A DNA stretch of 64,000 bases. Source: Schistosoma mansoni. Lineage: Eukaryota > Platyhelminthes > Trematoda > Strigeidida > Schistosomatidae. Below, in pieces: positions 11,679 to 23,692 of the stretch (position 1 is its first letter; each line of letters begins with the position of its first letter). The stretch covers positions 51,473,120 through 51,537,119 of the forward strand of contig NC_031502.1 in NCBI RefSeq assembly GCF_000237925.1. The letters run 5' to 3'. The translations under genes and the position numbers were made by a program. The notes beneath the pieces were generated by a model. That model worked only from the letters and a program-made list of their open reading frames with translations. It was not told the DNA's origin and searched no databases.

Positions 11679-11764
11679 TTTTAGGTTTTCCATGTTGGTC
11701 TAGCTTCAATCGACTCATGATTTCAACCATAAAATTACTAAAACATTCACCAAAAACCCCTTCT

Positions 11765-12990
11765 CATTTTGATATTATCAATATCGACTTCATGGTTTAA
11801 AAAGGACTGCATATACTGCTACAGCTGATTTAATTGGTATATTTTCAAGACCTACAATATTATTCGGAGGTCATTTTGTGTAACTCAGATGTTCTGTTGC
11901 ACAAGTCATAATTTCACAAGAAAACAGTCTAATATAGAAAATATGACAATCTACACTTGTGAAGTGATTCGTTAATATTAGGGTATCGTTAAAGAATTGA
12001 ATGATTTAAAAAATGAGAATATTTACTAATATTTTTCTATTCTCATAGTTTGAATCATAAACTAATCTTTGCTAGACCACAGTTGAAAGCTAAAAAAACA
12101 ATGAATAGCTGTTTGATCGTATTATGGAACTCCTTGGCATTGCGCATCCGTGTCTCCCGCATAGGGAATCGAGGAAACAATGTGTATATTAGTTCGTAAA
12201 ATCAAAACAGTTATGTTTAGTTACGGTAAATAAGACAGACACAAAACAATCAATCTTATTTTAGAATCTGTAAGTCAGGGTATTCAGGTCCATCTACAAT
12301 AAGGAGGTACATTGACTTAAATCAAACATATCAATCTTATTGAGACAGATCAATTAGCTAGCTACATCATTAAAGGTCAGACTATAATATATGAAGAAAA
12401 CCTTGTCTTACAAGATAGTTAATCACAAACGATATTATAAATACTATTTCTTCATTTGAATAGTAATTTTCATAAAGTTACATCTCCTTATCGTAGACAC
12501 TGATGACGTTGTTAAGGAAGAAGATGAACATTATTCTTAATTCTACAACCAATAAATCCTCCAGAAAAGTTACCATTCGTATTTTATCATTTTAAAATAT
12601 TCTATAGAAGATTATTTGATAAGTTGAATAAAAAGTGGACGAAATGGCAGTCAAGTGCTTCCAGGTTTTCGCTGGTGGTCTAGCTTCAATTGACTCACGC
12701 TTTCAACTATGAGAATAAAAAGATCTTGTTATCGATAACATTTTTTGTAACTTTCATATCAACTAAAAACTTAAGTTACCCATCAGTATCCCTCTTACTG
12801 TTTTTTTACACTTACAAATAAATGGTTACTTCTTTTGAATATATTGATTTTTTTTCTTCTTTCGAAACAGATGATCATTAAAACGTGCATTTGTATGAAA
12901 AGGGTTAAATATTAATCTTCAGATTTATAATATGGCTGAGATTATAGAAGATTTATAAGATAACACATTGGTAACATACATGAATCCAAT
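11765..12990. other. spacer with two HHR-A fragments
   Basis: A heavily decayed antisense HHR-A piece lies at about 12040-12180 and a right-end piece (acgaaatggcagtcaagtgc to ttcaactatgag) at about 12637-12715. The 450 bp between and the flanks show nothing recognisable. Confidence 0.45.
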
Positions 12991-12993
12991 AAT

Positions 12994-13425
12994 TGTTATA
13001 TCACGAAGAGAATTATCAAGGGTAACGTTTCAGGATTATTTATGGACCAATATGATACTTAAATTTCCTGTTGTATAATTGTTAAGTAACTAAAGTATCC
13101 ATTTTCGTGTCCCTCCTATTATAAGCTTTATTTTGACCTATAGACTATTATTATACGATTTACCATTCTTGAGTTATCCCCAATCAATTAATTACTTTAC
13201 CCCCTATTCACAGACACATTTAGCCAAATCTTGTACAAATGTCATTTTCTATTTTATGGTATGATGTGGTCTGTTTGTTTGGTATATAAACCCAGTATGT
13301 TTGAGAGTAATGATTCATATTGCAGAGGCTGTTATTGGTGTTTTGGACTTAACTGGCTTAGATAGGCAGAAAGCAGGACTGACAAGTACTCAAGACTGCT
13401 CGTACGGGTTTTGTGTATCATTGCG
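12994..13425 (+). mobile_element. LTR (fossil, same family as 48749-49264), 3' end unclear
   Basis: Starts TGTTATATCACG and follows the family through ccaaatcttgtacaaatgtc, a tggtatataaaccc TATA-like block and ctgttattggtgtt. It fades after tgtgtatcattg. Confidence 0.6.
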
Positions 13426-13429
13426 ATGT

Positions 13430-14090
13430 GAACATAGTCTCAGTCAATGTGATCTCACATAAATCATGTATTAAACATAGAATCTTCATTACGTTTCATT
13501 TTAATTAAAAGCTCATTTCTATGATTGTTTTATTATCTTGTGTCATATGCCTCAAATGCATGTATAGTGAACATACTAACTTGTTCAAAAACCTGATTTA
13601 TACGACACTAAGTACTCCTGAAAGTACAGAATTTTATTATACACGTGAATAATGATGAAATAATTAGCAAAGAGGATTACTTATGGTATTAAAATTAACA
13701 TACTGAACTATAGTAATTATAAAATATTCTCGATTATATGAAAGTATTATCCTGACAATCAAACTGGATTACTTGATAGACACGTTGTTCACGTGTCTGG
13801 TAAAATACATATCAATTATAAACAGTACATCTTTATAGATTTGTGCATTATTTCAATAAAACATTTTAATACTACTCATAATAAAATAAGTAGACCAGAA
13901 AAATTTAATCAGATTGATTAATCTTTTGAATAAATACCATGTTCTATGCACTTACTTAACAGTACACACTATTATTTATGTTTCTAGAAAACACTAAAGG
14001 CTATGAACTATAGTTGTAGAAAAGATAGAGAAGAGTAAGACGATTAAAATTGTACTATTTTGATACTTAAAAGATTTTTATGACAAGCTT
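13430..14090. other. spacer; nothing recognised
   Basis: AT-rich, no coding or repeat signature seen. Confidence 0.35.
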
Positions 14091-14091
14091 T

Positions 14092-14409
14092 TATGATTAC
14101 CGAATTACTGCTCCCCACGTTCACAGCTACTTTGGGCTGAGTCCTTTACAAATTTTTTTTCTATTTTATGGTATGATGTAGTCAGTTTGTTTGGTATATA
14201 AACTCAGTATGTTTGAAATATAATGATTCATATTGCAGAGACTGTTATTGGTGTTCTGGGCTTAAGTGGCTGAACTAGGCAGAAAGCAGGACCGACAAGT
14301 GCTCTAGATTGCTCGCAAGGGTTTTGTGTGTCATTGGTCCGATAGATAAATCACTCCTCACCAATAGGCGGGTACAAGATAATAACAATTGTAGGCGCAC
14401 GTTATAACA
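14092..14409 (+). mobile_element. LTR fragment (fossil, same family)
   Basis: The 3' two thirds of the family LTR: ggtatataaactcagtatg, ctgttattggtgttct and a gttataaca terminus. The 5' third is absent. Confidence 0.55.
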
Positions 14410-14689
14410 ACAACTAGATAGGTAATGGTAAGAAGACGTTCAAAAATTTAACGGCTTGCATAAATATTTGGGCTACATATTTCTACCACCTAAATATTTC
14501 AACAAATTATCTATTTTTGTTTGTTTTAACACATCATTATATCTGTTAGCATGTTTATGAAAATTTTACGACATTTCGCTATAAACTTTACAAAATAGTA
14601 CAATCACTGACTTCATGATGACTACCAATATGAATTGAAAAGAATGAACATTATTCAGTTAATAATTCTTGAAATCGCTTACATCTAAC

Positions 14690-14805
14690 TGGCAATCACT
14701 CACTATTTATCGTCAAGATCGATAGAGAAATAAGCAAGGGAAACTTGTTGTTGTACTAAAAATATAATGTTGAATAAAGCCATTAATTATAACAGAAATC
14801 GAAAT
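14690..14805 (+). mobile_element. LINE 3'-end fragment
   Basis: Contains gttgtactaaaaatataatg then aataaagccattaat, the same tail as the LINE 3' UTR at 16525-16790 and the LINE in gene C intron 1. Confidence 0.45.
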
Positions 14806-14890
14806 TGGATTAAATTCAAATGCTTTGTATTATCTGTACGATGGACAGAAACTGAGTTAATGAAAATTAGATAATCAAAACTATTATACA

Positions 14891-15242
14891 CATCAAATTT
14901 ACTTGGTATTGTTTGCTTGTATCTTCCCATTGTTATTTAGGACTGCAATTGGTCAGTCTCTTGTTGGCATATGTGCATCATATACGGACTGCCTCGATAT
15001 TGCTTTAAGTCACAAGCATCATAAGCAAAGATGGATGCTGGCTAGCAGTGTAATCCTGAACGCCTCATTGCACAAGCAGGTGGATGTCAGGACTCAGTAC
15101 CTTAATGGATAAAGCGATGGCATTTGAACCGGACGGTACTGGGTTCGAGTCTCAGGGTTGCATGCACACATAGCTGACGAGTCCCAAATAGGGCGAAACG
15201 CGCATCTTAGATTCCACTGCTAGCGATCACCCATCTTTACTT
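14891..15242 (+). repeat. HHR-B (Sm-alpha-like) SINE
   Basis: Family head (acttggtattgtttgcttg, ggactgcaattggtcagtct), a junction at gatggatgctggctagcagt, then a second unit with A-box-like (ccttaatggataaagcga) and B box (gggttcgagtc at about 15141), followed by a hammerhead and the tail ggattccactgctagc-like. Confidence 0.7.
15160..15220 (+). ncRNA. hammerhead ribozyme motif, Sm-alpha type
   Basis: Core CTGACGA and GAAAC intact, stem II GTCCC/GGGC, then ACGCGCATC in the stem III and cleavage-site position (ATC for the usual GTC). Stem I is partly mismatched (ATAG against CTTAGAT). Confidence 0.55.
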
Positions 15243-16520
15243 ATTAAATACACCATGAAAAATTAAAATTAGGAATTTAAATTTGAAAAAGGTCAAATTT
15301 TGGCAATGAACGAGAATATACTCTTTGTTGGTTAATCAGAATGAAAATGTAGTAATTTGTCAAGTCCATATGCCTTATTCTAACTTCTTGACAAGTCAGT
15401 TCATCTATCCATCACGAGTCATGTTTTCACCTTGTTAATTATTCACTTATTAACCCTGACTATTTTTTATATGAGCGTATGTGTATGTACACTTCTTTTC
15501 CTATTTATCACATGTCTGTCATTTATTCTTGTCTGACTATAAATATTGAAGAACGCTTGATAAAAGTGAATTGGCTTACCCGCCATCTCCAATGTGCGTC
15601 GTTTGTTAGTAAAACTGTAGTAGACGCTTCTCTTTGCCTTCTGATTTTACGCACCGTTAAGATTTATATTATAACGGTTATCAAGGTGAACGATTAGCGA
15701 AGCACGGCACTACACTCCAATTCAATTATTAATATACGCTAGAAAAATAAATAAGACATTTTCGTATGACAGATTAATGACTGGTGAAGCCAAATTCAAA
15801 GATTCCAATTACTTGAAATGTAAATGCATGTAGGTAAACGATATATATCATGTCAAAGAAAACACTTTACCTACTTTCATAGATTTTTTCTACATGGCTT
15901 TCGAAAACTTGAAAGTTGGTCTCAGTTTACTTTTTTAGTATTTACAGAGTTCTAATAGTCCTTGTTACTAACTCAATTATATTCAATTTATCAAGCCAAA
16001 GTAAGACCTTTTTCAGGTAAGTTCAAATGGAATATCCTGAAATTAAAAACCATGATGATTTTGTGCTCCCTACGTAACTTTCCATTTGCACAGAACAGGA
16101 AAGATACAACCCTGTCTTTCAATAGATATGATATAATTTGAGGATGCGAATAGTACAACTTTTAATAAATCCAAGGACTGTATTTGATTGAGAATTTTAA
16201 AAGAGTTAAATGTGGATATCAAAATTTTTCCTAAATCCTTAATCAAACATTTATTTTCCAATGTTCACTATTCAGGAAAGACAAGGCAGAATGTATTTTA
16301 CTATTTTGATGTAGCTTTGTTCTCTGAGCTTGATGGTTTGGTCGTGGAGCTTTCATCGTCCTTCTGAACGATATCATCAGCACAAACTTCAGGTAGAAGT
16401 GAAGTGTTTTACTATACTTTAAAGTTATACCACTTATGTAAAACAGTGGACTTATCAAAAAAATCAAATTTAATGTAGCAAGTATTACTATTATCATTTG
16501 ATTACACATTATCATTAAGT
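15243..16520. other. spacer; nothing recognised
   Basis: Three open frames of 63-90 codons (about 15479-15697 plus; 16070-16515 minus) show no motif, no paralogue here and no splice context. Not called. Confidence 0.35.
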
Positions 16521-16524
16521 TTAA

Positions 16525-16790
16525 AGATTAAATACACTAGCAAATATACTCTGTGACGAACAGGTTGTTACAGTTGATCTAGTCAATTAGCTGTATTCTT
16601 AAACATAACTCCAATTGAAAAGTTGTACAGATTCAAGTCTCCTTTCATCTTTTTCATTTCTCCTTTTTTGTTGTTTTTGTTTCTTGGTTTTGTAAAAACT
16701 TGTTGAAATACATCGTGCTGAGAATTCTGTATTGTACCAAAATATAATATAAAATAAAGCCATTAATAATAATAATAATAATCTTATATT
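16525..16790 (+). mobile_element. LINE 3' UTR fragment ending in a TAA-type tail
   Basis: Shares atactctgtgacgaacag, a T-rich block, cttgttgaaatac, and the ending aataaagccattaataataa with the minus-strand LINE in gene C intron 1 (44033-44280). Confidence 0.6.
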
Positions 16791-16859
16791 TGTAATATTG
16801 AATTTTCTACTTATTATTTGTTAGTAGTTTATATGTTTCATTTTATAATTTCGAGAATT

Positions 16860-17515
16860 TTTGGCGAGACTATAATTTATGGACGACCTTTGGACGAATC
16901 CCAAGTGACATTGAGAAATGTTAGCCAATCAGTAAACAACCAGCATAGAGTAAAAATACATTATACAAAACCAAATAATTAAAGTGGATACACTTCTTTT
17001 ATATGGTTCAAAAACTTGTCAATGTTAGAAAAAGGTTCAAAGGTTCCAAAATCGTAATGCATAAGGTAGAGGAGCTCATCCATATGGCTCCATAATAGCT
17101 GATCTATGGAACCATGATAAGGTCATAAAAAACCTCTCAACCTCGACCACATAGCTTCATTATTGTTTGTGTGTACTCCGCTTGTGTAAATTTATCATTT
17201 TTATTATGGATATGTCCTTACAATACCCATACCACAGGACAGCCGAAGCTCCAGTAACATCTGCGATTATTGCAGCCAATGCTACTGGTGTTTTTATCAT
17301 ACGGTTGGTGTCAATTATTATACTATGCTTTAGTCTCAATCTGGGTCGAGCGATAAAGGTTCCTACTCTAGCAAACGTCTCCCTTCAACATATATTACAT
17401 CGAAGGATAATATCACGGTAGCCTGCACAAGGTCTGCAAGTCACTTAATACTCGTAATGACAAATAAAGGAACTTCTTAGTAGTTTCATTTGTTGTAGCC
17501 GCTTAATTGTCAAAT
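16860..17515. other. spacer with weak TIR-like and LINE-like traces
   Basis: gcgagactataatttatgga at about 16864 matches the end of the TIR element at 26019 and 35692, but no partner end is seen. At 16980-17060 a frame reads LLLYGSKTC, like the LLYGxETW block of RTE LINEs. Both are weak. Confidence 0.3.
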
Positions 17516-17520
17516 CTTCT

Positions 17521-17760
17521 CTAAAATTCTCTGTGGACCGATCGTACATGAGCATCAGGTACTGAAATCGGTACCGTGACCTTGAAATCCTTCAAACGCT
17601 TCTGATTGGCTCGTCCGTAAACTATATTCTCACCGAATTTTCTAACAGCAAACAATAAATCCAAAGCTCTTCTCAGACCCATATCTAAATATTCCTCTAT
17701 GTAGTTATGAAAACATGAATTTAGAATAATAAATAGCTCAGTAATAGAATATCTTGTCAA
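17521..17760 (-). other. unrecognised open frame, 79 codons
   Basis: Encodes LDMGLRRALDLLFAVRKFG and ends with KVTVPISVPDAHVRSVHREF. Composition is protein-like, and a second minus-strand stretch near 17210-17330 also reads open (TPVALAAIIADVTGASAV). I recognise no family. It could be a decayed element or an isolated exon. Confidence 0.2.
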
Positions 17761-17814
17761 TTCTAGTCTTAATATGCCATTAGATTATATTTCATAAAAT
17801 CATTTATACTCGGT

Positions 17815-18025
17815 CAAACGATTGTGATCGGAAGCGCTCGCGCGCGAGACTGGTAGGTCCTGGGTTCGAATCTCGTGGGGTGGGATCGTGGATGCGCACT
17901 GCTGAGGACAAAGTCCCACAATAGGACGAAACGGCTGTCCAGTGCTTTCAGGTTTTCCATGATGGTCTAGCTTCAATGGACTCATGATTTCAACTATAAA
18001 ATTACTGAAATCTCCACAAAATCCC
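17815..18025 (+). repeat. HHR-A repeat, right two thirds
   Basis: Runs from gcgctcgcgcgcgagactgg through a perfect B box (gggttcgaatc, about 17862-17872), the hammerhead and the right end to ctccacaaaatccccttttg. Confidence 0.75.
17896..17945 (+). ncRNA. hammerhead ribozyme motif, type I (HHR-A)
   Basis: Stem I GCACTG/CAGTGC, CTGAGGA and GAAAC intact, GTC cleavage triplet. Four extra bases (caaa) sit at the base of stem II GTCCC/GGAC. Confidence 0.6.
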
Positions 18026-18029
18026 CTTT

Positions 18030-19385
18030 TGATAATACAAATCAATAATTCGTCTATTCTAGAGGCGTCAATCATTCGTTGTTTTAATCCAGAACTCAAT
18101 AGACAAAAGTAACACGCACAACCTCGTTCTACTGATTAGTTGTTAATACTCTATACCTGGTGTTTTAATTTTTTTAAGGTCATTCACATATTACAATTTA
18201 CTTTTTGTTTTTCTCATGCACGTTGAGTAGACAACCGTTTTTTTCACACTTTAATTCATCTTGTCAGTATTATTTAATCACAGAACTCTCTTATGATAGT
18301 CTAAATTTCCAACAACTTATCATGTATTCATCGTTTTGTTTTTCAGTTGGCTACTTTATTTTCTAGATCACTATGAATATGAATGTACTGCTTGAGTCAA
18401 GGATACTATCTAGAAAAGCGTTTCTCCGCTCAACTGTCTTTAATATTCCTCCATTCTCAGAACAAATTACACTGAATAAATTAAGTACTATTTTAGTATT
18501 CATATAACTATGTACATGAATCCCCCTAGAATCTTGTAGATACAGAACATTGAGAAATGACACAGAATAGTTTCTACGTTGATACACATCGTAGTTAGTG
18601 ACTGATAGAAAACAATTAGCAAGAACACTATCTAAAAACTAAAGTCTCAGAACACTTTAATGAATAAACATTCAAAGTAATAACGTCACTGTTAAAATTT
18701 AATTGAATTTAATCTTACTGAGGTTAATAGATTACTTACTTATGGTCCATCTGATAATCCACTTGCTTCTAAACTTAGTAGCACTACTCATAAAATTAAT
18801 ACTACTAAGTTAGACAGAAGGAGATGTAGGCTAATTCTTATGTAACTGGATGACTAACGAACCATGTATATGCCTATTCTCTTTTACAATAACCCACATG
18901 TAAATAATGTGATTGAACTATACTATTTGGAAATTCATAGACATTGTAGAAAATTAAATGAAATCAAAAAATAGTATTTTAAATCATCATTAAGAGCCAA
19001 TTATATGTACCATTATGTAGATAAGAACAGTGAAATCTCTTACAAGTGAATTAGCAAGTAAACCTTATCGTTTAAACAATATGAGGACAGGCTCAGGACA
19101 CTTTTTAATTATGTGATTACAGCAATTAAGTTAGGTATTAAGATTATTATTACAACCATGAAAACTGTCGTACACCTTTAGTATCCTTTAAATCACGAAC
19201 TGATCTCAGCTTAGGAATCTTTTACTAGAATGAAACAAATGTACAGTACTGACTTTGAATAATGACGAACAATATTAAAAAAGCCCTATAATTTTACTGT
19301 AACAGTTATAGAAATGTTCATACGTTTTATTCCTTCCAAGATAAGTTGTTCATTTGTCTCTATTTCTCTAATGGTACGAAAAATC
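18030..19385. other. spacer; nothing recognised
   Basis: AT-rich. A 74-codon minus frame at 18363-18587 has no motif. Confidence 0.35.
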
Positions 19386-19386
19386 G

Positions 19387-19940
19387 AAGTAATTGATTCT
19401 TATTAAAGAGTTGATAGAATGTAATGAACTGAAGGTCATCTGGAACCCAAAACAATTGTCCAACAACACCAAGATCAGAATTTTCAATACAAATGTCAAG
19501 ACATTTCTACTGTATGGGGCGGAAACCTGGAGAACTACGAAGGCCACCATCCAGAAGATACAGGTGTGTACTAACAGATGTTTACGCAAAATACCTCGGA
19601 TCCGTTGGCCAGACACTATCAGCAACAACCTACTGTGGGAGAGGACAAGCCGGATTCCGGAGGAGGAAGAAATCAGGAAGAAGCACTGGAAGTGGATTGG
19701 AAACACATTTAGGAAAGCACCCAACTGCGTCACAAGACAAGCCCTCACATGGAATCCTGAAGGTCAACGGAGAAGAGGAAAACCAAAGAACACATTACTC
19801 CGAGAAATGGAGACAGGCATGAGAAGAATGAACAAAAGTTGGGTAGAACTAGAAAGGAAGTGATAGGACAGAGTGGGTTTGAGAATACTGGTCGGTAGCC
19901 TATGCTCAATTGAGAGTAACAGACGTAAGTAAGTAAGAAT
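19387..19940 (+). mobile_element. RTE-clade LINE, 5'-truncated 3' end
   Basis: Encodes the C-terminal part of an RTE reverse transcriptase: [34 protein letters not shown], then [18 protein letters not shown]. Ends with the family tail gtaagtaagtaag. The closing part of the frame is fairly well preserved (about 150 codons open). Confidence 0.8.
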
Positions 19941-20439
19941 GTAGTGAATGACTTCTATAACAAAAAGATTCAATAATACCAAAACGGCTTCTTCTAACAA
20001 TATATTTTTAGTGTAATGCAGAATCATCACATTATAACACATGACTTTATTGCTTAAAATAACTATTGTTATTTAGAGCAAATACAATATTTTGTTAAGT
20101 ACTCGGATTCAACTTTAATAAACAAATGGAAAACAATTATATGGTTTTATTGTCTTATTACTTCAATCGATATCATGTGATAGACTCACCAAGTCGAATT
20201 CTGATTACCAATTTAGTTCACATATATTGATCTTTATCTTCATACTGGTTAAGAAGATATCATGTGATGACATGGATTGACTAAGACAAAAGAAACAGAA
20301 TGGTGACAAATTTGCAAATTCATATGTATTCAACAAAGTGATTGTAAACAGAGCAATATTCTCACACAAACCCATACACAAATCTATATGGGTCTCATCA
20401 GATCACACTACATAGAACCACATAGATCATATCTGAGGA

Positions 20440-20950
20440 CGCTGCTGCGAGCCTGGAGTTGAGGTGCTAGTTGGGGCAGTCTAGTGCGGAGAGGTGACGT
20501 TGAGTGGGGTGTTCTGGCGTGGTGGCGTTGGTTGTAGATGGTGCTGTCGACGGATAGGAGTGGTGAGACGTACGGCTGCTGGGTGGATATCGGATTTAGA
20601 TGGCTCAGTAGGCCAGTGGAGTACGGGTGTTGAACGTTATCTACTCTTTTAGTTTGAAAATATCTGATTTTGATTCAGTAAAAACACGGAGAGTGTGACA
20701 CAGGCTGTGGTAAAAGAAGAAAGTAGCACGGCGAACAGAATCACCGCAAGAACGAATGCTTTAAAGTGGAGACGAGTGTGGTGCGGGTTACTTATATCCA
20801 CATAAGTAGTATATGATGATGGTCATGCATAGAATGTATTTTGGCAGAAGATCGATAAGGAACGAACAGGAATGAAGCGAATTTGGTATGAAAATGCATG
20901 AACAATGAAATCAGAGATGAACTGGTATTTGCAGAAGGAACAGTGAAGAT
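20440..20950 (+). repeat. dispersed GC-richer repeat, unknown family
   Basis: Shares gtgttctgg, gctgggtgga, atcgga-tagatgg, gagacgag, agaagatc and aggaatgaa in the same order with 57420-57835, and is visibly richer in G than its surroundings. No coding frame holds. Could be LINE 5' UTR or a DNA element. Confidence 0.5.
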
Positions 20951-21094
20951 TGAGACCATTGATTGTTATTTTGCAAGTTAACTGTTTATTGTATGGTTAT
21001 CAGATTTTAGTGAGATAGTTTGTAATATTCGTGTCATATACATTTGATTAGTCCCACCTGTGTTCCTGTTCACTACAGTATCAATACCAGGAAA

Positions 21095-22207
21095 CGTTTT
21101 GAACAGAGTGTTGTTCAGCTGTATGAAAGATTTAGTAGACGTGTAGTTTCAAATCCAACAGACCGGATTCCGTTAGGATTGGTCGTGCACAGACCGAATC
21201 GTGACACTACGAATCATTGTTGAGCAATCAGTTGAGTGGAATTCGTCATCGTACATCACCCTTCTCGACATTGAGGATGCGCTTGACAGTGTGAATAGGA
21301 GAAGATTATGAGACGTTGTTTGACACTATGGTGTACCTCTACACCTCATGGGAAGCACGGAATACAATGGACAGATTGGATGCAACTAGACGATTTGGAC
21401 TTCCCAGATTTTATAACTGTTCTATACCATTCACACAAACGAATGCAGGTGAAGTCAGTCAGTGTATCATCAGCAGCAGTCTCTACATCAGTAAGCCTCA
21501 ACATACATAAGAAAAAATTCATTGTCCTCAAATACAACAAAGAGAACACCAATCAACTTAATCATACTTGGTGGAGAAGCTCTGAAATAGGTGGAAACGT
21601 TTAAGTATGTGGACAACAGCATCATCGATGACCAAGAAAAATTTGATGCAGATGTGAAGTGACGGATAGGCGACGTAAGGGAAGCGTTCCCACATTTGAA
21701 GAATATATGTGATTCAAAGCAACTACCAATGAACTTCAAAATCCGAATCTTTAATACAAATATCAAAACAGTTCTACCGTACGGAGCTGAGAGTTGGAGA
21801 ACTATCACAACCATCATCAAAATGGTATAGGTATTTCTAAACAATTATCTGTAGAAGATACTGAATGTCCGTTGGTCGGATATTATCAGTAACAGACTAC
21901 TGTGTGAGAGAACAAACCAGTTTCTGGTTGGATAGGAAATTAGGAAAAGATGTTGGTGGTGGATAGGACATAGATTGCGTTGATCATCAAACTGTATCTT
22001 GTGGTTAGTGCTAATTTTGTGTCGTGACGAGAAGGGGGAAAGCGGGAGACCAAAGAATACACTGTGTCAAGACTTGGAAACATGACATGAAAAGAGTGAA
22101 AATCAACTGAAAACAACTGGAAAATCTTCCTGAGGTCAGAGTTGGATGGAGAATGCTTGTGGTCGGCCTGTGCTTCTCTAAGAGCGTCAACAGGTATAAG
22201 TAAGTGT
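21095..22207 (+). mobile_element. RTE-clade LINE fragment, decayed, internally deleted
   Basis: Reads like the RTE at 41522-42100 at its start (acagaccggattccgttagg, gtgcacagaccgaat), then GKHGIQWTDWMQLDDLDFPD, LNIHKKKFIVLKYN, and ends at aggtataagtaag. Several frame breaks. Confidence 0.75.
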
Positions 22208-22209
22208 GT

Positions 22210-22755
22210 ATGTATAGATATGAAATAAGGATATTTGTTAAGCCTTCAAAGTAAAAACAAAGTTTAATGGCACATTTTTCTAAATCGACAATTATAATTT
22301 ATTATTTATAAAACCTGATTAGTATCTTTATAAAGTTAGGTCTGTGGACCTGTTGATATAGCCCTAGTCAGAGATTATTTTATTTCAAGACAATCCTCCT
22401 AATTTATTAGTTTTTAGTGTATGAATGAATAAACAAAGACATCCATATATTAATAGACATATTAGTGAATAGCTTCAGACGTAAACATTTAATCGTAAGT
22501 CTAAAGACCAAGTATATACACTTGGAACATAATAAACACTCAATCAGCACTCAATTTACAATTGTATTATGAATTGGTGTGATAAAATGTTACAAGCCCT
22601 TGTGTGAACTTATTTGACCCATACGAGTGTTGTTACTCTTTTAGTTACACTGTATACATTCATAAATAATTAACCGTGCTGGTCTATGTCCTGTTGTCTA
22701 CATTATTTTTTGTCGATGTGAACTATATAAATTATGATTCAAACTTATTTAAGTA
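22210..22755. other. spacer; nothing recognised
   Basis: AT-rich, no signature found. Confidence 0.35.
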
Positions 22756-22756
22756 A

Positions 22757-22858
22757 TCAGAAGGAGTTTTGTGGAGATTTCAGTATTTTTCCAAGTTGAA
22801 ATCATGAGTCGATTGAAGCTAGACCACCATGGAAAACCTGGAAGCACTGGACGTTAGC
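22757..22858 (-). repeat. HHR-A end fragment
   Basis: The left-arm form (ggagttttgtggagatttc to aacctggaagcactggacg), cut exactly where the hammerhead 3' strand would begin. Confidence 0.65.
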
Positions 22859-23231
22859 TAGTAATGTCTCTCCATACTGTATCCATTCACTATTGTCTGT
22901 CTACTGATTTGTAAGACGAAAAATCTCTTCACTACATATTGTTATTCATTTGTAGTTGTTATAACTACAGAAAGCTGATACTTGGAACAAGGGGAAAGTG
23001 AGATTAGCACGATGCAAAAAAAGTAGACTCAAAAGATAGTAGGAACAGTTTTTATTCACTTTACGAAACATGACGACCATTCAAAACGAATACACTCAAT
23101 TATATATAAATTTTATCGATATTTGATGACTAGTCAATGAATCTTATACATGACAGAAATAGCAAAACTACAAAATCGAAAAATTAAAGCAAAACGCATT
23201 TTGTATGTTATACGCTGAACGTAGTTTCTTT

Positions 23232-23555
23232 ATTTACTTACTTACGCCTGTTACCTCTTATGGAGGAGCATAGGACGCCCACAAGTACTCTCCATCCAAC
23301 TCTGTCCTGAACAATTCATTCCAGTTGTTTCCAGTTACTATTCATTTTTTTCATGTCCGTTTCCAATTCTCAACATGGTGTGTTCTTTGGTCTTCCTGTT
23401 TTTCGTTCCCCTTGACGAGTCCAAGTTAGCACTTGGTTCATGATGCAACGTGTGTCCTGTCCACTTCCAATATCTTTACTTAATTTCCTCTTTAACTAGA
23501 AACTGGTTTCTTCCCTCCCACAGTAGGTTGTTACTGATGGTGTTCGGTCAATGGA
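23232..23555 (-). mobile_element. RTE-clade LINE 3' end, 5'-truncated
   Basis: Antisense copy starting acttacttacgcctgttac and running to the region matching SNNLLW (aggttgttactgatgg). Same family as 35041-35487. Confidence 0.75.
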
Positions 23556-23692
23556 CGTAATTTACATCAAACTAATGCAAATAATTTTATACTAAACAAA
23601 TATCGAACTGAATTACCAAATGATCTCGTGTTTTATTGAATCCTAACAGTAATAAATTTTAAATTTAGACTATTTTTAAGCAAAGATGGATA

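Larger units (their letters stand above)
11305..11762. repeat. HHR-A long fold-back element with a hammerhead in each arm
   Basis: About 455 bp. The left arm runs from ttttatagttgaaatcatg to ctcagcagtgtg; the right arm is its inverse and runs to aaccccttctc. Between them lies the family body with A-box-like (gttcaaaggttaag) and B-box-like sequence, and a second antisense body part. Each arm holds a hammerhead core, on opposite strands. Confidence 0.75.

Noticed and set aside
16243-16515. 90-codon frame with a hydrophobic N-terminus, candidate small membrane protein
   Set aside because: AT-rich sequence readily gives hydrophobic frames; no homologous copy or splice sites to support it.
17862-17873. 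Perfect tRNA B-box sequences such as gggttcgaatc (also 34225 and 55670), possible tRNA genes
   Set aside because: No cloverleaf follows; they are the internal Pol III promoter of hammerhead-bearing repeats.
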